From UBA6109 sp035366835 (GTDB taxonomy: Bacteria > Desulfobacterota > Syntrophia > Syntrophales > UBA6109): DNA of 64,000 nt. Below, one piece after another: positions 8,731 to 18,134 of this stretch. Both the position numbers and the translations under genes were made by a program. Position 1 is the stretch's first letter. Each line of letters begins with the position of its first letter. The notes under the pieces were generated by a model. The model worked only from the letters and a program-made list of their open reading frames with translations. It did no database searches and was not told where the DNA came from. The stretch spans positions 41,761 through 105,760 of the forward strand of contig DAOSIS010000012.1 in NCBI GenBank assembly GCA_035366835.1, in the 5' to 3' direction.

Positions 8731-9177
8731 ATGCAGACGAGGGATTGCAGTCGGCGGAAAGGGCGTTCCCCGGCGTCGGACGGGGAAACGCGGGGCTTCA
8801 CCCTCCTGGAGGTGCTGGTCGCCTTGTCCGTCATGGCGATGGCCGTCACCCTGATCCTGCAGCTGTTTTCGGCCAATCTGCGGGCGGTTTCCCGGTCCGG
8901 AGACGTTACCTCGGCGGCCGTCAGGGCGGATTCGAGGCTCCGGGAGATCCTGGCGGGACCGCTGGCGACCGAGAGGGTCTGGAGCGAAGCGACGGACGAC
9001 GGCTACCGAATGGACGTTTCGGTGAGGGAAGTGCTGAAGGAACGGACGCAGAATCTGCCCGTCCGGATGATGGAAGTCGTCCTCATCATCCGCTGGGTGG
9101 ACGGAATCATGGAAAAGCGGCTCGAGTTGAAAACGGCGAAGTCGATCGACCGGACGGCGCTGGCGGGGGAGGGTTAG
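8731..9177 (+). CDS. gspI: Type II secretion minor pseudopilin GspI
   Basis: 148 residues from ATG 8731 after CAAGGAGG. A prepilin peptidase site is present: Gly22 then FTLLEVLVALSVMAMAVTL, with Glu at +5 and a hydrophobic helix. The small C-terminal domain contains VVLIIRWVDG, typical of GspI. It should join GspJ and GspK at the tip of the pseudopilus in the inner membrane and periplasm. It is first in a tight operon: three bases separate it from gspJ. Assignment as GspI rather than GspH rests on size and on the I-J-K order. Confidence 0.82.
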   Translation: MQTRDCSRRKGRSPASDGETRGFTLLEVLVALSVMAMAVTLILQLFSANLRAVSRSGDVTSAAVRADSRLREILAGPLATERVWSEATDDGYRMDVSVREVLKERTQNLPVRMMEVVLIIRWVDGIMEKRLELKTAKSIDRTALAGEG

Positions 9178-9180
9178 CCG

Positions 9181-9843
9181 GTGGACCGTTCCGGAAGGAA
9201 GACGGCGCGGTCGGCGGCGCGCGGACGGTCCCGTCCCGCCGATGGCGGATTTACGCTCCTGGAACTGCTCATCTCCATGACCCTGCTCGTCGTGATCCTG
9301 GTCGTCACGATGGGGGCGATGAGGGCGGGCTCCCGGTCCGTGGCGGCGGGGGAAAGAAAGATGGAGGCCCAGGAGAGGTTCCGGGCCGTCCTGGCGATCA
9401 TGGATGCCCAGATCGCGTCGCAGATCCCGCTGACCTACGAGGCCGAGAGCGGAACACGATACACGTTCCGCGGCGACGGTCAGACCCTGCGCTTTTCGAC
9501 GGGCTATTCCATCTGGAGCGGCCGGCAGGGGTACGTCATTGTCGAGTACGTCATCGAGGCAGAGGGCGCCGGGAAGACCGTCCTTTACGCGCGGGAGCAG
9601 GTGCCCGGAATCGAAGGTTTCCTCCACACCCGGCTGATCGAGGCGACCGGGATGTCCTTCGACTATTTCTACAAGGGGCCGGTCGACGAGCGGGGGAGCT
9701 GGGTGGAAGCCATGACCGAAGGGACCGCGATTCCCGGGCAGATACGGTTCCGCATGGCCCGCGGGCCCGAGGAGATGTCCAGGGTCTTCCCCGTCAAGGT
9801 TCAGGCGGAGATGACGCCGGTCCAGGGAGGAAAGGCATCATGA
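9181..9843 (+). CDS. gspJ: Type II secretion minor pseudopilin GspJ
   Basis: 220 residues from GTG 9181, with GGGGGAGGG upstream. Cleavage site Gly23 then FTLLELLISMTLLVVILVV, Glu at +5. The rest contains VEYVIEAEGAGKTVLYAREQ and a YFYKGPVDERGSW segment that fit the two-sheet GspJ fold. It forms the tip complex with GspI and GspK. It overlaps gspK by ATGA at 9840, indicating coupled translation. Confidence 0.82.
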   Translation: MDRSGRKTARSAARGRSRPADGGFTLLELLISMTLLVVILVVTMGAMRAGSRSVAAGERKMEAQERFRAVLAIMDAQIASQIPLTYEAESGTRYTFRGDGQTLRFSTGYSIWSGRQGYVIVEYVIEAEGAGKTVLYAREQVPGIEGFLHTRLIEATGMSFDYFYKGPVDERGSWVEAMTEGTAIPGQIRFRMARGPEEMSRVFPVKVQAEMTPVQGGKAS

Positions 9844-10817
9844 ACCGCAGGCGGGGCATCGCGCTTCTGATCGTCCTCTGGGTCCTGACGATCCTCATGG
9901 TGACCGTATTCTCCTTCGCCGTGATGACGCGGGCCGAGACGTACGGGACGTTCGTCTTCAGGGAAGACACGGAGAAGAGATATCTCGCGGAAGCGGGGCT
10001 CGAGCGGGGCATCCTGGAGATCCTCTACGCTTCGGCCAACCGCAACCGGACGGTGACCTTGGAGGGGATGGGGCTCTGGAGGTCCGACGGCACGCCCTAC
10101 ACGGTCGACATGGGAAGCGGAAGCTGCGAGGTGCGGATCGTCGACGAGGCGGGAAAGATCTCCTTGAACGGCCTGACCGATGCCACCGGCATCGTCCTGA
10201 GGAACCTGCTCGTTCTTCAGGGCGTCGGCCCCGAAGCGGCCGACGCGATCGTCGACGCCGTCCTGGACTGGAAGGATTCCGACGACCTGCATCGCCTCCA
10301 CGGCGCCGAAAGCGAGTACTACCAGTCGCTGCCGAAGCCCTACCGGCCGGCGAACGCCGACTTCAGGACGCTCGAGGAACTCATCCTCGTCAAGGGGATC
10401 ACGCCGGAGATCCTCTACGGGACGGAAAAAGCCGGCGGGATCTTTTCCTCCCTGACCCTGCACGGCAGGGCGGGACGCGTCAACATCAATACGGCGCCTC
10501 GGGAGGTCCTGGCGGCCCTTCCGGGCATGGAGCCGGGCATGGCGGACCGGATTGTCGAAATCAGGGCGCAGGCCGATATCCTGAATATCGACGATATCAA
10601 GGACATCCTGGGGGCCGGGTATGCGAGGATGGCGGCCTACGCGGATTTCGCGGCCGCCGGTGCAGCGAAGACCTTCACCGTGGAATCCACGGGATACCGG
10701 GACTCCCGGAGACGGGGGTACACCGTAACGGCGACGGTGACCTTCGGCGGCCCCAACATGCGGCCCCACGAGCATCGCTGTCTCCACTACAAGAGCCCGG
10801 CGGGAATCCCGCAATGA
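9840..10817 (+). CDS. gspK: Type II secretion tip pseudopilin GspK
   Basis: 325 residues from ATG 9840, overlapping gspJ. The N-terminus GIALLIVLWVLTILMVTVFSF is a prepilin-like helix with no Glu at +5, which is the hallmark of GspK. Large inserted domain includes AEAGLERGILEI and helix-hairpin-helix-like segments (DAIVDAVLDWKDSDD, INTAPREVLAALPGME) typical of the family. GspK caps the pseudopilus. The gene ends in an ATGA overlap with the next gene. Confidence 0.9.
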   Translation: MNRRRGIALLIVLWVLTILMVTVFSFAVMTRAETYGTFVFREDTEKRYLAEAGLERGILEILYASANRNRTVTLEGMGLWRSDGTPYTVDMGSGSCEVRIVDEAGKISLNGLTDATGIVLRNLLVLQGVGPEAADAIVDAVLDWKDSDDLHRLHGAESEYYQSLPKPYRPANADFRTLEELILVKGITPEILYGTEKAGGIFSSLTLHGRAGRVNINTAPREVLAALPGMEPGMADRIVEIRAQADILNIDDIKDILGAGYARMAAYADFAAAGAAKTFTVESTGYRDSRRRGYTVTATVTFGGPNMRPHEHRCLHYKSPAGIPQ

Positions 10818-12319
10818 CCACGACGGAAATGATCGGCGGAACCAGGTCCTTCCTCTCGGATGCATCGGCAAGGGCGTCCCGCTGGTGGCAATTCCTGTGG
10901 AAGATCCTTTCCTTCAGCCTCGCCGACGACCGGATTGCGGCGGGGTCGTGCCTCGCCGTTCTTCCCGGGAGCGGACTCACCACCGTCGCGTACGGCACGC
11001 GCCTGTTCGGCCGGATGAGGGTCCGGGGAATCCGGCAGTATCCCTCCGCAGAGGGACAATACCCGACGCCGGAGAATCTCGCATCGGCCGTCGAACTGGC
11101 CGTGAACGATCTCCACGCGCCCAGGGAGGGGGTCACCCTCGTCGTGCCCAAGGCGTGGGTCATCGTCAAGACGGCCGACCTCCCTCCGGCCGTCAGGGAG
11201 AATCTTCCCGGCGTCGTTTCCTATGAACTGGACCGGCTGACGCCGCTTTCCGCCGAGCGGGCCTTCTACGCCTTCCGGGTTCTCGACGAAGGCCCGGACC
11301 GGATCCGGATCGTGCTTGCCGCCGTGAAGACCGATGTCCTTGAACCCTATCTGGAGGCCCTGCAGAAGAAGGGAATCGTCGTCCGGCGCGCCGCCGTCAG
11401 CCTCTCCGCGCTCGGCACGCTCAGCCGCTACCTCCACGGAGAAGGGGATGCCGTCTTCGCGGAGGTCGGCCCCGGCGGCTGCTACGAGGGAGGACTTCTC
11501 CGCAGGGGCAGGTGGGAAGGCGCGTTTGCGGGAAAAACCGCATCCGCGTCGTCCGATGACGGCATCGTAGCCGCGGAAGTCGATGCCCTTGTCGACCTCG
11601 TGAAACGGCAAGGCGGTGCGCCGCCGGCGGTCTACATCCATGATCCCGCGAAGGGCAGGGAATGGCCCGGACTGCAGGGAGGCGGCCGCGGGGCCGGATT
11701 CCTCGACAGGGAAAAGGCGGGCGATCCGCCCTACGCCGTCCTGGGCGGGCTCATGGAATCGCTGTGGGCCGGCGCGGACGGGATGGACCTCCTCGGGAAG
11801 GGCGGCTCGCCGTCGTCGAAGATTCCGGCGGCGCCGACATTCGCCCTGCTGGCCGTCCTCGCGGTGCTGGGGCTTTTCTGGCTGCTCTCGCCGCTCCAGG
11901 ACAAGGACAACGAGATCCGGGCCATCGACCGCGAACTCGCCGACCGTAGGGAAGAGGCGCGCAGGATCGAGACGCTGCGAAACAGCCTGGAGGGCATCGA
12001 GAAGGAGATCGACGCCATCGAGACCTTCAAGTCCTCCCGGACGATGACCCTGGACCTGTTCCGGGAAATGACGGCCGTCCTGCCGAAGGATACCTGGCTG
12101 TCCAGGTTGCGGATCACCGATTCGACCGTGGAAATCGAGGGCTATGCGGCCTCGGCAACGGAGATCCTGCCGAAATTGGAGGCGTCCGGGCATTTCAAGC
12201 GCGTCGAGTTCGCCGCCTCCACGTCGCGGGACACGCGGTTGAACGCGGACCGCTTCACCATCAAGATGGAAATCGAAAGGGAGGCGGAGAAGGAGGCAGG
12301 GGATGAGAAAAAACAGTAG
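10814..12319 (+). CDS. gspL: GspL/PilM-PilN-like inner-membrane assembly protein
   Basis: 501 residues from ATG 10814, overlapping gspK by four bases. Residues about 30-310 have the actin-like PilM/GspL cytoplasmic fold signature (TLVVPKAWVIVKTADLPP, VVSYELDRLTPL, RIRIVLAAVKTDVLEPYL). A transmembrane helix (about 337-360, FALLAVLAVLGLFWLL) precedes a coiled segment and a PilN/GspL ferredoxin-like periplasmic domain (LFREMTAVLPKDTWLSRLRI, VEIEGYAASATEILPKLE). It should link the secretion ATPase to the pseudopilus. The PilN-like C-terminus shows the T2SS/type IV pilus kinship. Confidence 0.8.
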   Translation: MTTTEMIGGTRSFLSDASARASRWWQFLWKILSFSLADDRIAAGSCLAVLPGSGLTTVAYGTRLFGRMRVRGIRQYPSAEGQYPTPENLASAVELAVNDLHAPREGVTLVVPKAWVIVKTADLPPAVRENLPGVVSYELDRLTPLSAERAFYAFRVLDEGPDRIRIVLAAVKTDVLEPYLEALQKKGIVVRRAAVSLSALGTLSRYLHGEGDAVFAEVGPGGCYEGGLLRRGRWEGAFAGKTASASSDDGIVAAEVDALVDLVKRQGGAPPAVYIHDPAKGREWPGLQGGGRGAGFLDREKAGDPPYAVLGGLMESLWAGADGMDLLGKGGSPSSKIPAAPTFALLAVLAVLGLFWLLSPLQDKDNEIRAIDRELADRREEARRIETLRNSLEGIEKEIDAIETFKSSRTMTLDLFREMTAVLPKDTWLSRLRITDSTVEIEGYAASATEILPKLEASGHFKRVEFAASTSRDTRLNADRFTIKMEIEREAEKEAGDEKKQ

Positions 12320-12857
12320 GCTCCTCGCCGTCGCCATCCCGGTGATGATCCTCCTTCTGGGCGCCGTGGCGTACGAGTACGGGTACGTGAAGATCCGGGC
12401 CGAATTGCTCGATCGCGAAAACACGGCCGCGGTCAAGGCGAAGACGCTCGAGAAAACCATGGCCCTGCTCGCTGCGAAGCTCGGCCTCGAAAAGAAGTCG
12501 GCCGCGCTCGCGGAGACGAGAAAGGCGGCGCGCGCCAAGATGATCGAAGGGGAAACGCCGGCCATCGCCGCCGCCGCCCTGCAGGGCATCATCAAGGCCA
12601 TGATCGCCTCGCGGGGAGGGGTCATCTCCAGCGACCGGGTCGACAAGACGGAGGATGCCGGGAAGTTCAAGATGATCACCGTGACGATCGACGCGGTGCT
12701 GCCCGATACGAGGGCGCTCGCCGATGCGCTCTACGCCGTGGAGACGCAGACGCCCTATCTGATCGTCCGGGAACTGGATGTGCGGATCCGGAATTTTCGG
12801 GAGCCGCGCGACCTGATGGTGAAACTGAAGGTGTCGGGGCTGACGGGAGGCCTTTGA
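12303..12857 (+). CDS. gspM: GspM-like type II secretion inner-membrane protein
   Basis: 184 residues; ATG lies inside the end of gspL (17-base overlap). One N-terminal membrane helix (LLAVAIPVMILLLGAVAY) is followed by a coiled coil (about 35-80) and a ferredoxin-like C-terminal domain (KMITVTIDAVLPDTRALADALYAVE). This is the layout of T2SSM_b/PilO-type proteins, which pair with GspL. Assignment rests on topology and position rather than strong sequence motifs. Confidence 0.72.
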   Translation: MRKNSRLLAVAIPVMILLLGAVAYEYGYVKIRAELLDRENTAAVKAKTLEKTMALLAAKLGLEKKSAALAETRKAARAKMIEGETPAIAAAALQGIIKAMIASRGGVISSDRVDKTEDAGKFKMITVTIDAVLPDTRALADALYAVETQTPYLIVRELDVRIRNFREPRDLMVKLKVSGLTGGL

Positions 12858-12859
12858 AA

Positions 12860-13693
12860 ATGAACGGAAGGAAGTACCTGTTGGGCAGCATCAACGTCCT
12901 GAACGTCCTGCTTCTGGCGGCCGTCGTTCTTGCGGCGATTCCCTCCCCGCGGCAAGAGGTCCGCTGCGAGCTTCCCGTTCCGAAGACGGCGGCCGTCCTG
13001 CCGGCGGCGGAGGCGGTGCCGCGCCGGAGCCCTTCCTCGATCGACTATGCCGCGATCAGCGACTCGAACCTCTTCCACCCCGAAAGGCGTATCCCGCCGG
13101 AGAAGAAGGAAGAGAAGGCGACCGGGCGGCCCGACGTGAACCTGTACGGAACGCTGACGGCGGGCGACCTGAGCATCGCGTTTCTCGAGGACAAGAAGGC
13201 GCCGGTCTCGACGGCGGGCCGGGGCCGGCGGCAGATCGCCCTCCGGAAGGGGGGCACGCTCAACGGATATGTCCTCCGCGATGTCCTGACGGATCGCATT
13301 GTCCTCGTCAAGGGCGACGAGCAGTTGCTTGTGATGCTGACGGAAGGCGACAAGAGGAAGACGGAGGTTGCTTCTGCGGGGACCTCCGCCGGGCAGGCGG
13401 CCGGCGGTGCCGGTTCCGCGGGCGCGCCCCAGCCGTCCAAGGTGCCGCCTCCCCCGACGCGACCCGCCGCGGCGCCGGGAGCCGCAGGCGGAACCCCCGA
13501 ATCCAGGCCGGCGGCCGGCATGCCCGGCGCAACGGCGGTTCCGGCGACGCCCTCCGGCCAGCCGGCAGCGGTGGTCGGACCGGGGATCGGAGCCTCCGGC
13601 TCGTGGCCTCCCACGCAGAGCTCGATCGAACAGACAAGGCAGAAGATCAAGGAGGGCCAGCGGCTCCGGCTGGAGCAGCTTCAGAAGCAGTGA
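12860..13693 (+). CDS. gspC: GspC-like type II secretion protein with Pro/Ala-rich tail
   Basis: 277 residues from ATG 12860, which sits nine bases after GGGAGG; an in-frame TTG at 12854 is too close to it. One N-terminal membrane helix (about 10-28), a linker, then a GspC homology-region-like domain (about 60-160: SDSNLFHPER, VNLYGTLTAGDLSIAFLED, RKGGTLNGYVLRDVLTDRIVLVKG). That domain binds the GspD secretin N0 domain in known systems. Residues after about 175 are a low-complexity Pro/Ala/Gly tail, with no PDZ domain seen. The gene comes last in the gspIJKLMC operon. Confidence 0.72.
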   Translation: MNGRKYLLGSINVLNVLLLAAVVLAAIPSPRQEVRCELPVPKTAAVLPAAEAVPRRSPSSIDYAAISDSNLFHPERRIPPEKKEEKATGRPDVNLYGTLTAGDLSIAFLEDKKAPVSTAGRGRRQIALRKGGTLNGYVLRDVLTDRIVLVKGDEQLLVMLTEGDKRKTEVASAGTSAGQAAGGAGSAGAPQPSKVPPPPTRPAAAPGAAGGTPESRPAAGMPGATAVPATPSGQPAAVVGPGIGASGSWPPTQSSIEQTRQKIKEGQRLRLEQLQKQ

Positions 13694-13700
13694 TTCCGCA

Positions 13701-14210
13701 TCACAGGAGAGCCGTGATCATCTTCTCCAGCCCGTCCCCGTCGATCCTGCCGAGAATCCTGTGCCGGATGACGTTCCCGCGGTCGAGCACGTAGGTGGTC
13801 GGTATGCCGGCGATGCCGTATGGTTTGACGAGAGAGGAACTCCGGTCGAGGAGGACGGGGTAGGTGGGTCTCTCCGTCCCCAAGTAGGCTTCGGCCGTCT
13901 CCCTGGATTCGCCGACGCCGACGGAGCAGGGAGTGGCGCCCCCCTTGCCGTACCGGAGGAAGAGGGATTCGAGAACGCCCATCTCCGCGCGGCACAGAGG
14001 ACACCAGCTTGCCCAGAAATGGATCAGAACGATGCTTCCCCTGAAGGCGGACGGAAGGACGACGGGGTTCCCATGGATGTCGGTCAGGGTCGCCTGCGGG
14101 GGAACGTCGCCGATGCGCAGACCCGTTTCCTTCCGGCAGGCCGTCATTCCGGGAAGAACGAGTCCGAGTCCGGCGGCGGCCGCGACTCTCAGGAAGTCTC
14201 TTCTGCGCAT
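13701..14210 (-). CDS. TlpA-like periplasmic thiol-disulfide oxidoreductase (first copy)
   Basis: 169 residues. N-terminus MRRRDFLRVAAAAGLGLVLPG looks like a Tat signal, with a possible lipobox (GMTAC). The thioredoxin-like domain carries the AhpC/TSA-type core: VLIHFWASWCPLCRAEM (CxxC active site), GIAGIPTTYVLDRGNVIRH with the cis-Pro loop. TlpA/ResA-type proteins reduce disulfides for cytochrome or CuA maturation and similar periplasmic targets. It is the last gene of the minus-strand island and is a diverged sister of the gene at 14254-14808. Its stop lies only 7 bases from the gspC stop, so the two operons converge. Confidence 0.88.
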   Translation of the reverse strand: MRRRDFLRVAAAAGLGLVLPGMTACRKETGLRIGDVPPQATLTDIHGNPVVLPSAFRGSIVLIHFWASWCPLCRAEMGVLESLFLRYGKGGATPCSVGVGESRETAEAYLGTERPTYPVLLDRSSSLVKPYGIAGIPTTYVLDRGNVIRHRILGRIDGDGLEKMITALL

Positions 14211-14253
14211 CGGGTAACCCTCGATCTTCCGAAACCCGGGGGAAGTTTCTTTT

Positions 14254-14808
14254 TTAGAGGAGGCTCAGGACCAGTCGCTTCAGGGTCTCCGGCGTGGCCC
14301 CGCCGAGGATCCTGAAGCGCACGATGCCGCCGCGGTCGATGATATAGGTCCTCGGCACGTCTGTCACCCCGTAGGCTGCGGCGCTCTTTCCTTCCGCGTC
14401 GGCGAGGACCAGGTAGGAAACCCCCAGTTCCTCGGCGAAACCCTTCACGGCCTCTTTCTTCTGGCCGACGTTGACGGCCACGACCGCCAGGCCCCTGTCG
14501 CGGTAGTTCCTGTACAACCTGTCCATGGCGGGCATCTCCAGTTTGCAGGAGCTGCAGCCGATCCGCCAGAAGTGGAGAACCGCCACCTTGCCGCGGAAGG
14601 CATCGGGGATCCGGACCGGCGATCCATCGAGCCCCGGAATGACCGTCGCCGGCAGGGTCCTGCCGATGCGCGGCACGGCCTCCGACGGTCGCGCCGCGGC
14701 CGGGAAGAGGAGCCCGAAAAGGAGCGCCAGGGAGACGAGGAGGAGCGGCGGCGAAGGAGTTCTTTTCCGGCCGCCGCGGTCTTCCTCCCCCGCGGGATTT
14801 CGTCTCAT
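14254..14808 (-). CDS. TlpA-like periplasmic thiol-disulfide oxidoreductase (second copy)
   Basis: 184 residues. An N-terminal signal/anchor helix (PPLLLVSLALLFGLLFPAAA) precedes a thioredoxin-like domain with VAVLHFWRIGCSSCKLEM (CSSC active site), VNVGQKKEAVKGFAEELG and DVPRTYIIDRGGIVRF. Its start overlaps the pump gene stop (14805-14808), so it is translationally coupled to the pump. The active-site dipeptide (SS) differs from the first copy (PL), which suggests different redox potentials or partners. Partner proteins with many thiols lie in the same island (24832, 20461). Confidence 0.86.
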   Translation of the reverse strand: MRRNPAGEEDRGGRKRTPSPPLLLVSLALLFGLLFPAAARPSEAVPRIGRTLPATVIPGLDGSPVRIPDAFRGKVAVLHFWRIGCSSCKLEMPAMDRLYRNYRDRGLAVVAVNVGQKKEAVKGFAEELGVSYLVLADAEGKSAAAYGVTDVPRTYIIDRGGIVRFRILGGATPETLKRLVLSLL

Positions 14809-17800
14809 GACGCAACTCCCTCCTGCTGTCCGGGCAGCGCGGGGCCGGGCGGGCTCGGGCTACCCGGACGTTTCATCTCGAAGTTCCATTTCCAGATCTC
14901 GTAGATCGCCGGGTAGACCATCAGTTCCATGAGGAAAGACGTGAAGATCCCTCCGATCATCGGCGCGGCGATGTGCTTCATGACATCGGCGCCGGTTCCG
15001 ACGGACCACATGATCGGGACGAGGCCGAAGAGCATCGTCGCCGCCGTCATGAACTTGGGCCGGATGCGCTTGGCGGCCCCCTCGCGGACGGCCGTCTGCA
15101 GGTCGGCCAGGCTGTTCATGCGCCCCTCCCGCCGGGCCTTTTCGTAGGCCAGGTCCAGATAGAGCAGCATGAAAACCCCGGTTTCCGCATCCACGCCGAG
15201 AAGGGCGATCAGTCCCACCCACACGCCGATGCTCATGTTGTAGCCGAGCAGATGGAGCAGCCAGACGGCCCCCACGGCCGAGAAGGGCACGGCCAGAAGG
15301 ACGATGGCGGTCTTCACGAGCGACCGGGTGCTCAGGTAGAGCAGGAGGACGATGAGGAGCAGGGTCAGGGGAACGACGATCATCAGGCGGTCCTTCACGC
15401 GCTGCATCGCCTCGTACTGCCCGCTCCAGAGAACCGCGTAGCCGGCCGGCAGCTCTAGCCTCTCCCGCAGCAGGCGGTCCGCCTCCGCGATGTATCCGCC
15501 CGGATCCCGGCCGGAGATGTCCACGTAGACGTAGCCGGTCAGCAGGCCGTCCTCGTCGCGGATCATGCCCGGGCCGCTGGCGACGCCCACGTCGGCCAGT
15601 TGGGAGAGCGGGATCTGCGTCCGGCCGTCGATTTCCTGCGTCCGGACGTCGGGAACGGGCACCAGGACGCGGCCGATCGTCTCGAGGCTGCTGCGGAAAT
15701 CGCGCCGGTAGCGGACATTCACGGAATAGCGCTCCCGTCCCTCGATGGCCGTCGTGACGTTCTCTCCGCCGATGGCGTTCTGCACCGTTTTCTGCGCCTG
15801 ATCGACGGACAGCCCGTAACGCGCCAGCTCGTCGCGCTTCCACTCGATATCGAGAAAATACCCGCCCCCGGTGCGTTCGGCAAAGACGTTGCGCGTCCCC
15901 TCGATCGTGCGCAGCGCGGCCTCGACCTGCTCGCCGATCTGTTCGATCTGCACGAGGTTCGCCCCCGAGATCTTGAGGCCGACGGGGGTGCGGATTCCCG
16001 TCGCGAGCATGTCGATCCGCCCCTTGATGGGCATGGTCCACGCATTGGACAGGCCCGGCAGCCTCAGCGCCTCGTTCATCTGCGCCACGAGCTCGGCCGA
16101 AGAGGGGGTATCGGGCGAGATGCGCCGGAGGAGGGGCTTGAGCGCCTCGGGGGCCCAGGGGGAATACCAGGTGTCCGCTCTCCGCCATTCGCTCCTCGGT
16201 TTGAGGACCACGAGGGTCTCCAGCATCGAGAAGGGGGCCGGGTCCGTCGACGTCTCGGCCCGTCCGGCCTTTCCCAGCACCCGGTCGACTTCGGGGAATC
16301 CCTTGATGATCCGGTCCGTCACCTGCAGGAGCTTCTGGGCCTCGCTGACGGAGATCCCGGGCATCGTGGTCGGCATGTAGAAAAGCGAGCCCTCGTCGAG
16401 GGGGGGCATGAATTCGGAACCGAGCCTCTGGAATACGGGCACGGTGGCCGCGACCAGGAGGACGGCGACGGCGATGACGGTCCACTTCCGGCGCAGCGAC
16501 CAGGCCACGGCCGGGTCGTAGATGCGGATCAGGAAGCTGCTGAGAAGGTGCCGCTGCTCGGAGCGTATGGTCCCCACGGCGACGGCGTTGAAGGCGCGGC
16601 TGAGCCATCGCGGGCGGAAGCGGAAGCCGCGGATCTGCGTGAAGAGAAGCCGCAGCGCCGGGTCCAGCGTGATGGCGAGGACCGCGGCGACGATCATGGC
16701 AAGGGTCTTCGTGTAGGCAAGCGGCTTGAACAGCCGCCCCTCCTGGGCCTCCAGCGTCAGGACGGGGAGGAAGGAAACGGCGATGACGAGGAGCGCGAAG
16801 AAGCTCGCGGCCCCGACTTCCTTGACGGCGCCGATGATAACCCCGCGGTGATCGCCTTTCCGGCCGTCCCGGTCCCAGATCTCCAGCTTCTTGTGGGTCT
16901 GCTCGACGACCACGATGGCGGCGTCGACCATGGCGCCGATGGCGATCGCGATCCCCGCCAGGGACATGATGTTGGCCGAGACCCCCATGAGCCGGAACGG
17001 GACGAAGGAGATGAGCACGGCCAGGGGGATGGTGACGATGGGAATGACGGCGCTCGGAAAATGCCAGAGGAAGAGGAGCACCACCGCCGAAACGGTGAGC
17101 ATCACCTCGACGATCGTCCACTTGAGGTTGTCGATGGCGCGGCGGATCAGGTCCGACCGGTCGTAGACGGGGACGATCCTGGCGCCGGGGGGCAGGCCGG
17201 GCTCGATTTCGCGGATCTTCTTCTTGACCCGGTCGATCACGGCCAGGGCGTTTTGTCCCTGGCGCATGACGACGATGCCCGAAACGACGTCGCCCTCGCC
17301 GTCGAGGTCGGCGACGCCGCGGCGCAGATCGGGCCCGAGCACGACTTCCCCGAGGTCCCGGACGCGGATCGGCGAACCGCTCTCACCGAACGCCACGGCG
17401 ATGTTCCCGAAATCCTCGACGGTGCGGGCGTATCCGCGGCCGCGCACCATGTACTCGGTTCCGCCGAATTCGATGAGCCTCCCGCCCGCGTCGTTGTTGC
17501 CGCCCTTGACCGCCTCGACGACGCGGCTGACGGGGACGCCGTAGAACTGGAGGCGGTTGGGATCGAGGTTGACCTGGTACTGCCGGCGGAAACCGCCGAC
17601 GGGCGCCACTTCCGCCACGCCGGGCACCGACTTGAGGTGGTAGCGCAGCGTCCAGTCCTGGTAGGCGCGGAGATCGGCCAGGCTGTTCTGTCCCGTCGTA
17701 TCGACGAGCGCATACTGAAAGACCCATCCCAGCCCCGTGGCGTCCGGGCCCAGTTCGGTCTCCACGCCGTCGGGGAGCCGCGGCAGCACCGCGGAAAGAT

Positions 17801-18134
17801 ATTCCTGGGTGCGCGAGCGGGCCCAGTAGATGTCCGTTCCCTCCGCGAAGATGACGTAGACGAAGGAATAGCCGAAGTCCGAGAAACCCCGGACGGTCCT
17901 GACGCCCGGAGCGCCCAGCATGGCCGTGACGATCGGGTAGGTGACCTGGTCTTCCAGGATATCGGGGCTGCGGTCCCATCGGGAGTAGATGATCACCTGG
18001 GTCTCGGAGAGGTCCGGGATGGCGTCGAGCGGGACGTTCTTCATGGACCACCACCCCGCGACCGCGGCGGCGGCGACGATCAGGAAGACGATCAGCTTGT
18101 TCTCGGCCGAAAAATCGATGATCCGGTTAATCAT
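14805..18134 (-). CDS. CusA/CzcA-type heavy-metal RND efflux pump
   Basis: 1109 residues, full length for the HME-RND family. N-terminal helix followed by VPLDAIPDLSETQVIIYSRW and VTYPIVTAMLGAPGVRTVRG, which are typical of CusA. The docking and porter regions show IEFGGTEYMVRGRG, MRQGQNALAVIDRVKKKI and YDRSDLIRRAIDNL. Membrane helix four contains GAMVDAAIVVVEQTHK, with the conserved acidic proton-relay residue. Methionine-rich porter segment NAWTMPIKGRIDMLATGIRTP fits monovalent Cu/Ag export. The gene overlaps the membrane-fusion gene (18127-18134) and the TlpA gene. No TolC-like outer-membrane partner is present in the window. Confidence 0.95.
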   Translation of the reverse strand: MINRIIDFSAENKLIVFLIVAAAAVAGWWSMKNVPLDAIPDLSETQVIIYSRWDRSPDILEDQVTYPIVTAMLGAPGVRTVRGFSDFGYSFVYVIFAEGTDIYWARSRTQEYLSAVLPRLPDGVETELGPDATGLGWVFQYALVDTTGQNSLADLRAYQDWTLRYHLKSVPGVAEVAPVGGFRRQYQVNLDPNRLQFYGVPVSRVVEAVKGGNNDAGGRLIEFGGTEYMVRGRGYARTVEDFGNIAVAFGESGSPIRVRDLGEVVLGPDLRRGVADLDGEGDVVSGIVVMRQGQNALAVIDRVKKKIREIEPGLPPGARIVPVYDRSDLIRRAIDNLKWTIVEVMLTVSAVVLLFLWHFPSAVIPIVTIPLAVLISFVPFRLMGVSANIMSLAGIAIAIGAMVDAAIVVVEQTHKKLEIWDRDGRKGDHRGVIIGAVKEVGAASFFALLVIAVSFLPVLTLEAQEGRLFKPLAYTKTLAMIVAAVLAITLDPALRLLFTQIRGFRFRPRWLSRAFNAVAVGTIRSEQRHLLSSFLIRIYDPAVAWSLRRKWTVIAVAVLLVAATVPVFQRLGSEFMPPLDEGSLFYMPTTMPGISVSEAQKLLQVTDRIIKGFPEVDRVLGKAGRAETSTDPAPFSMLETLVVLKPRSEWRRADTWYSPWAPEALKPLLRRISPDTPSSAELVAQMNEALRLPGLSNAWTMPIKGRIDMLATGIRTPVGLKISGANLVQIEQIGEQVEAALRTIEGTRNVFAERTGGGYFLDIEWKRDELARYGLSVDQAQKTVQNAIGGENVTTAIEGRERYSVNVRYRRDFRSSLETIGRVLVPVPDVRTQEIDGRTQIPLSQLADVGVASGPGMIRDEDGLLTGYVYVDISGRDPGGYIAEADRLLRERLELPAGYAVLWSGQYEAMQRVKDRLMIVVPLTLLLIVLLLYLSTRSLVKTAIVLLAVPFSAVGAVWLLHLLGYNMSIGVWVGLIALLGVDAETGVFMLLYLDLAYEKARREGRMNSLADLQTAVREGAAKRIRPKFMTAATMLFGLVPIMWSVGTGADVMKHIAAPMIGGIFTSFLMELMVYPAIYEIWKWNFEMKRPGSPSPPGPALPGQQEGVAS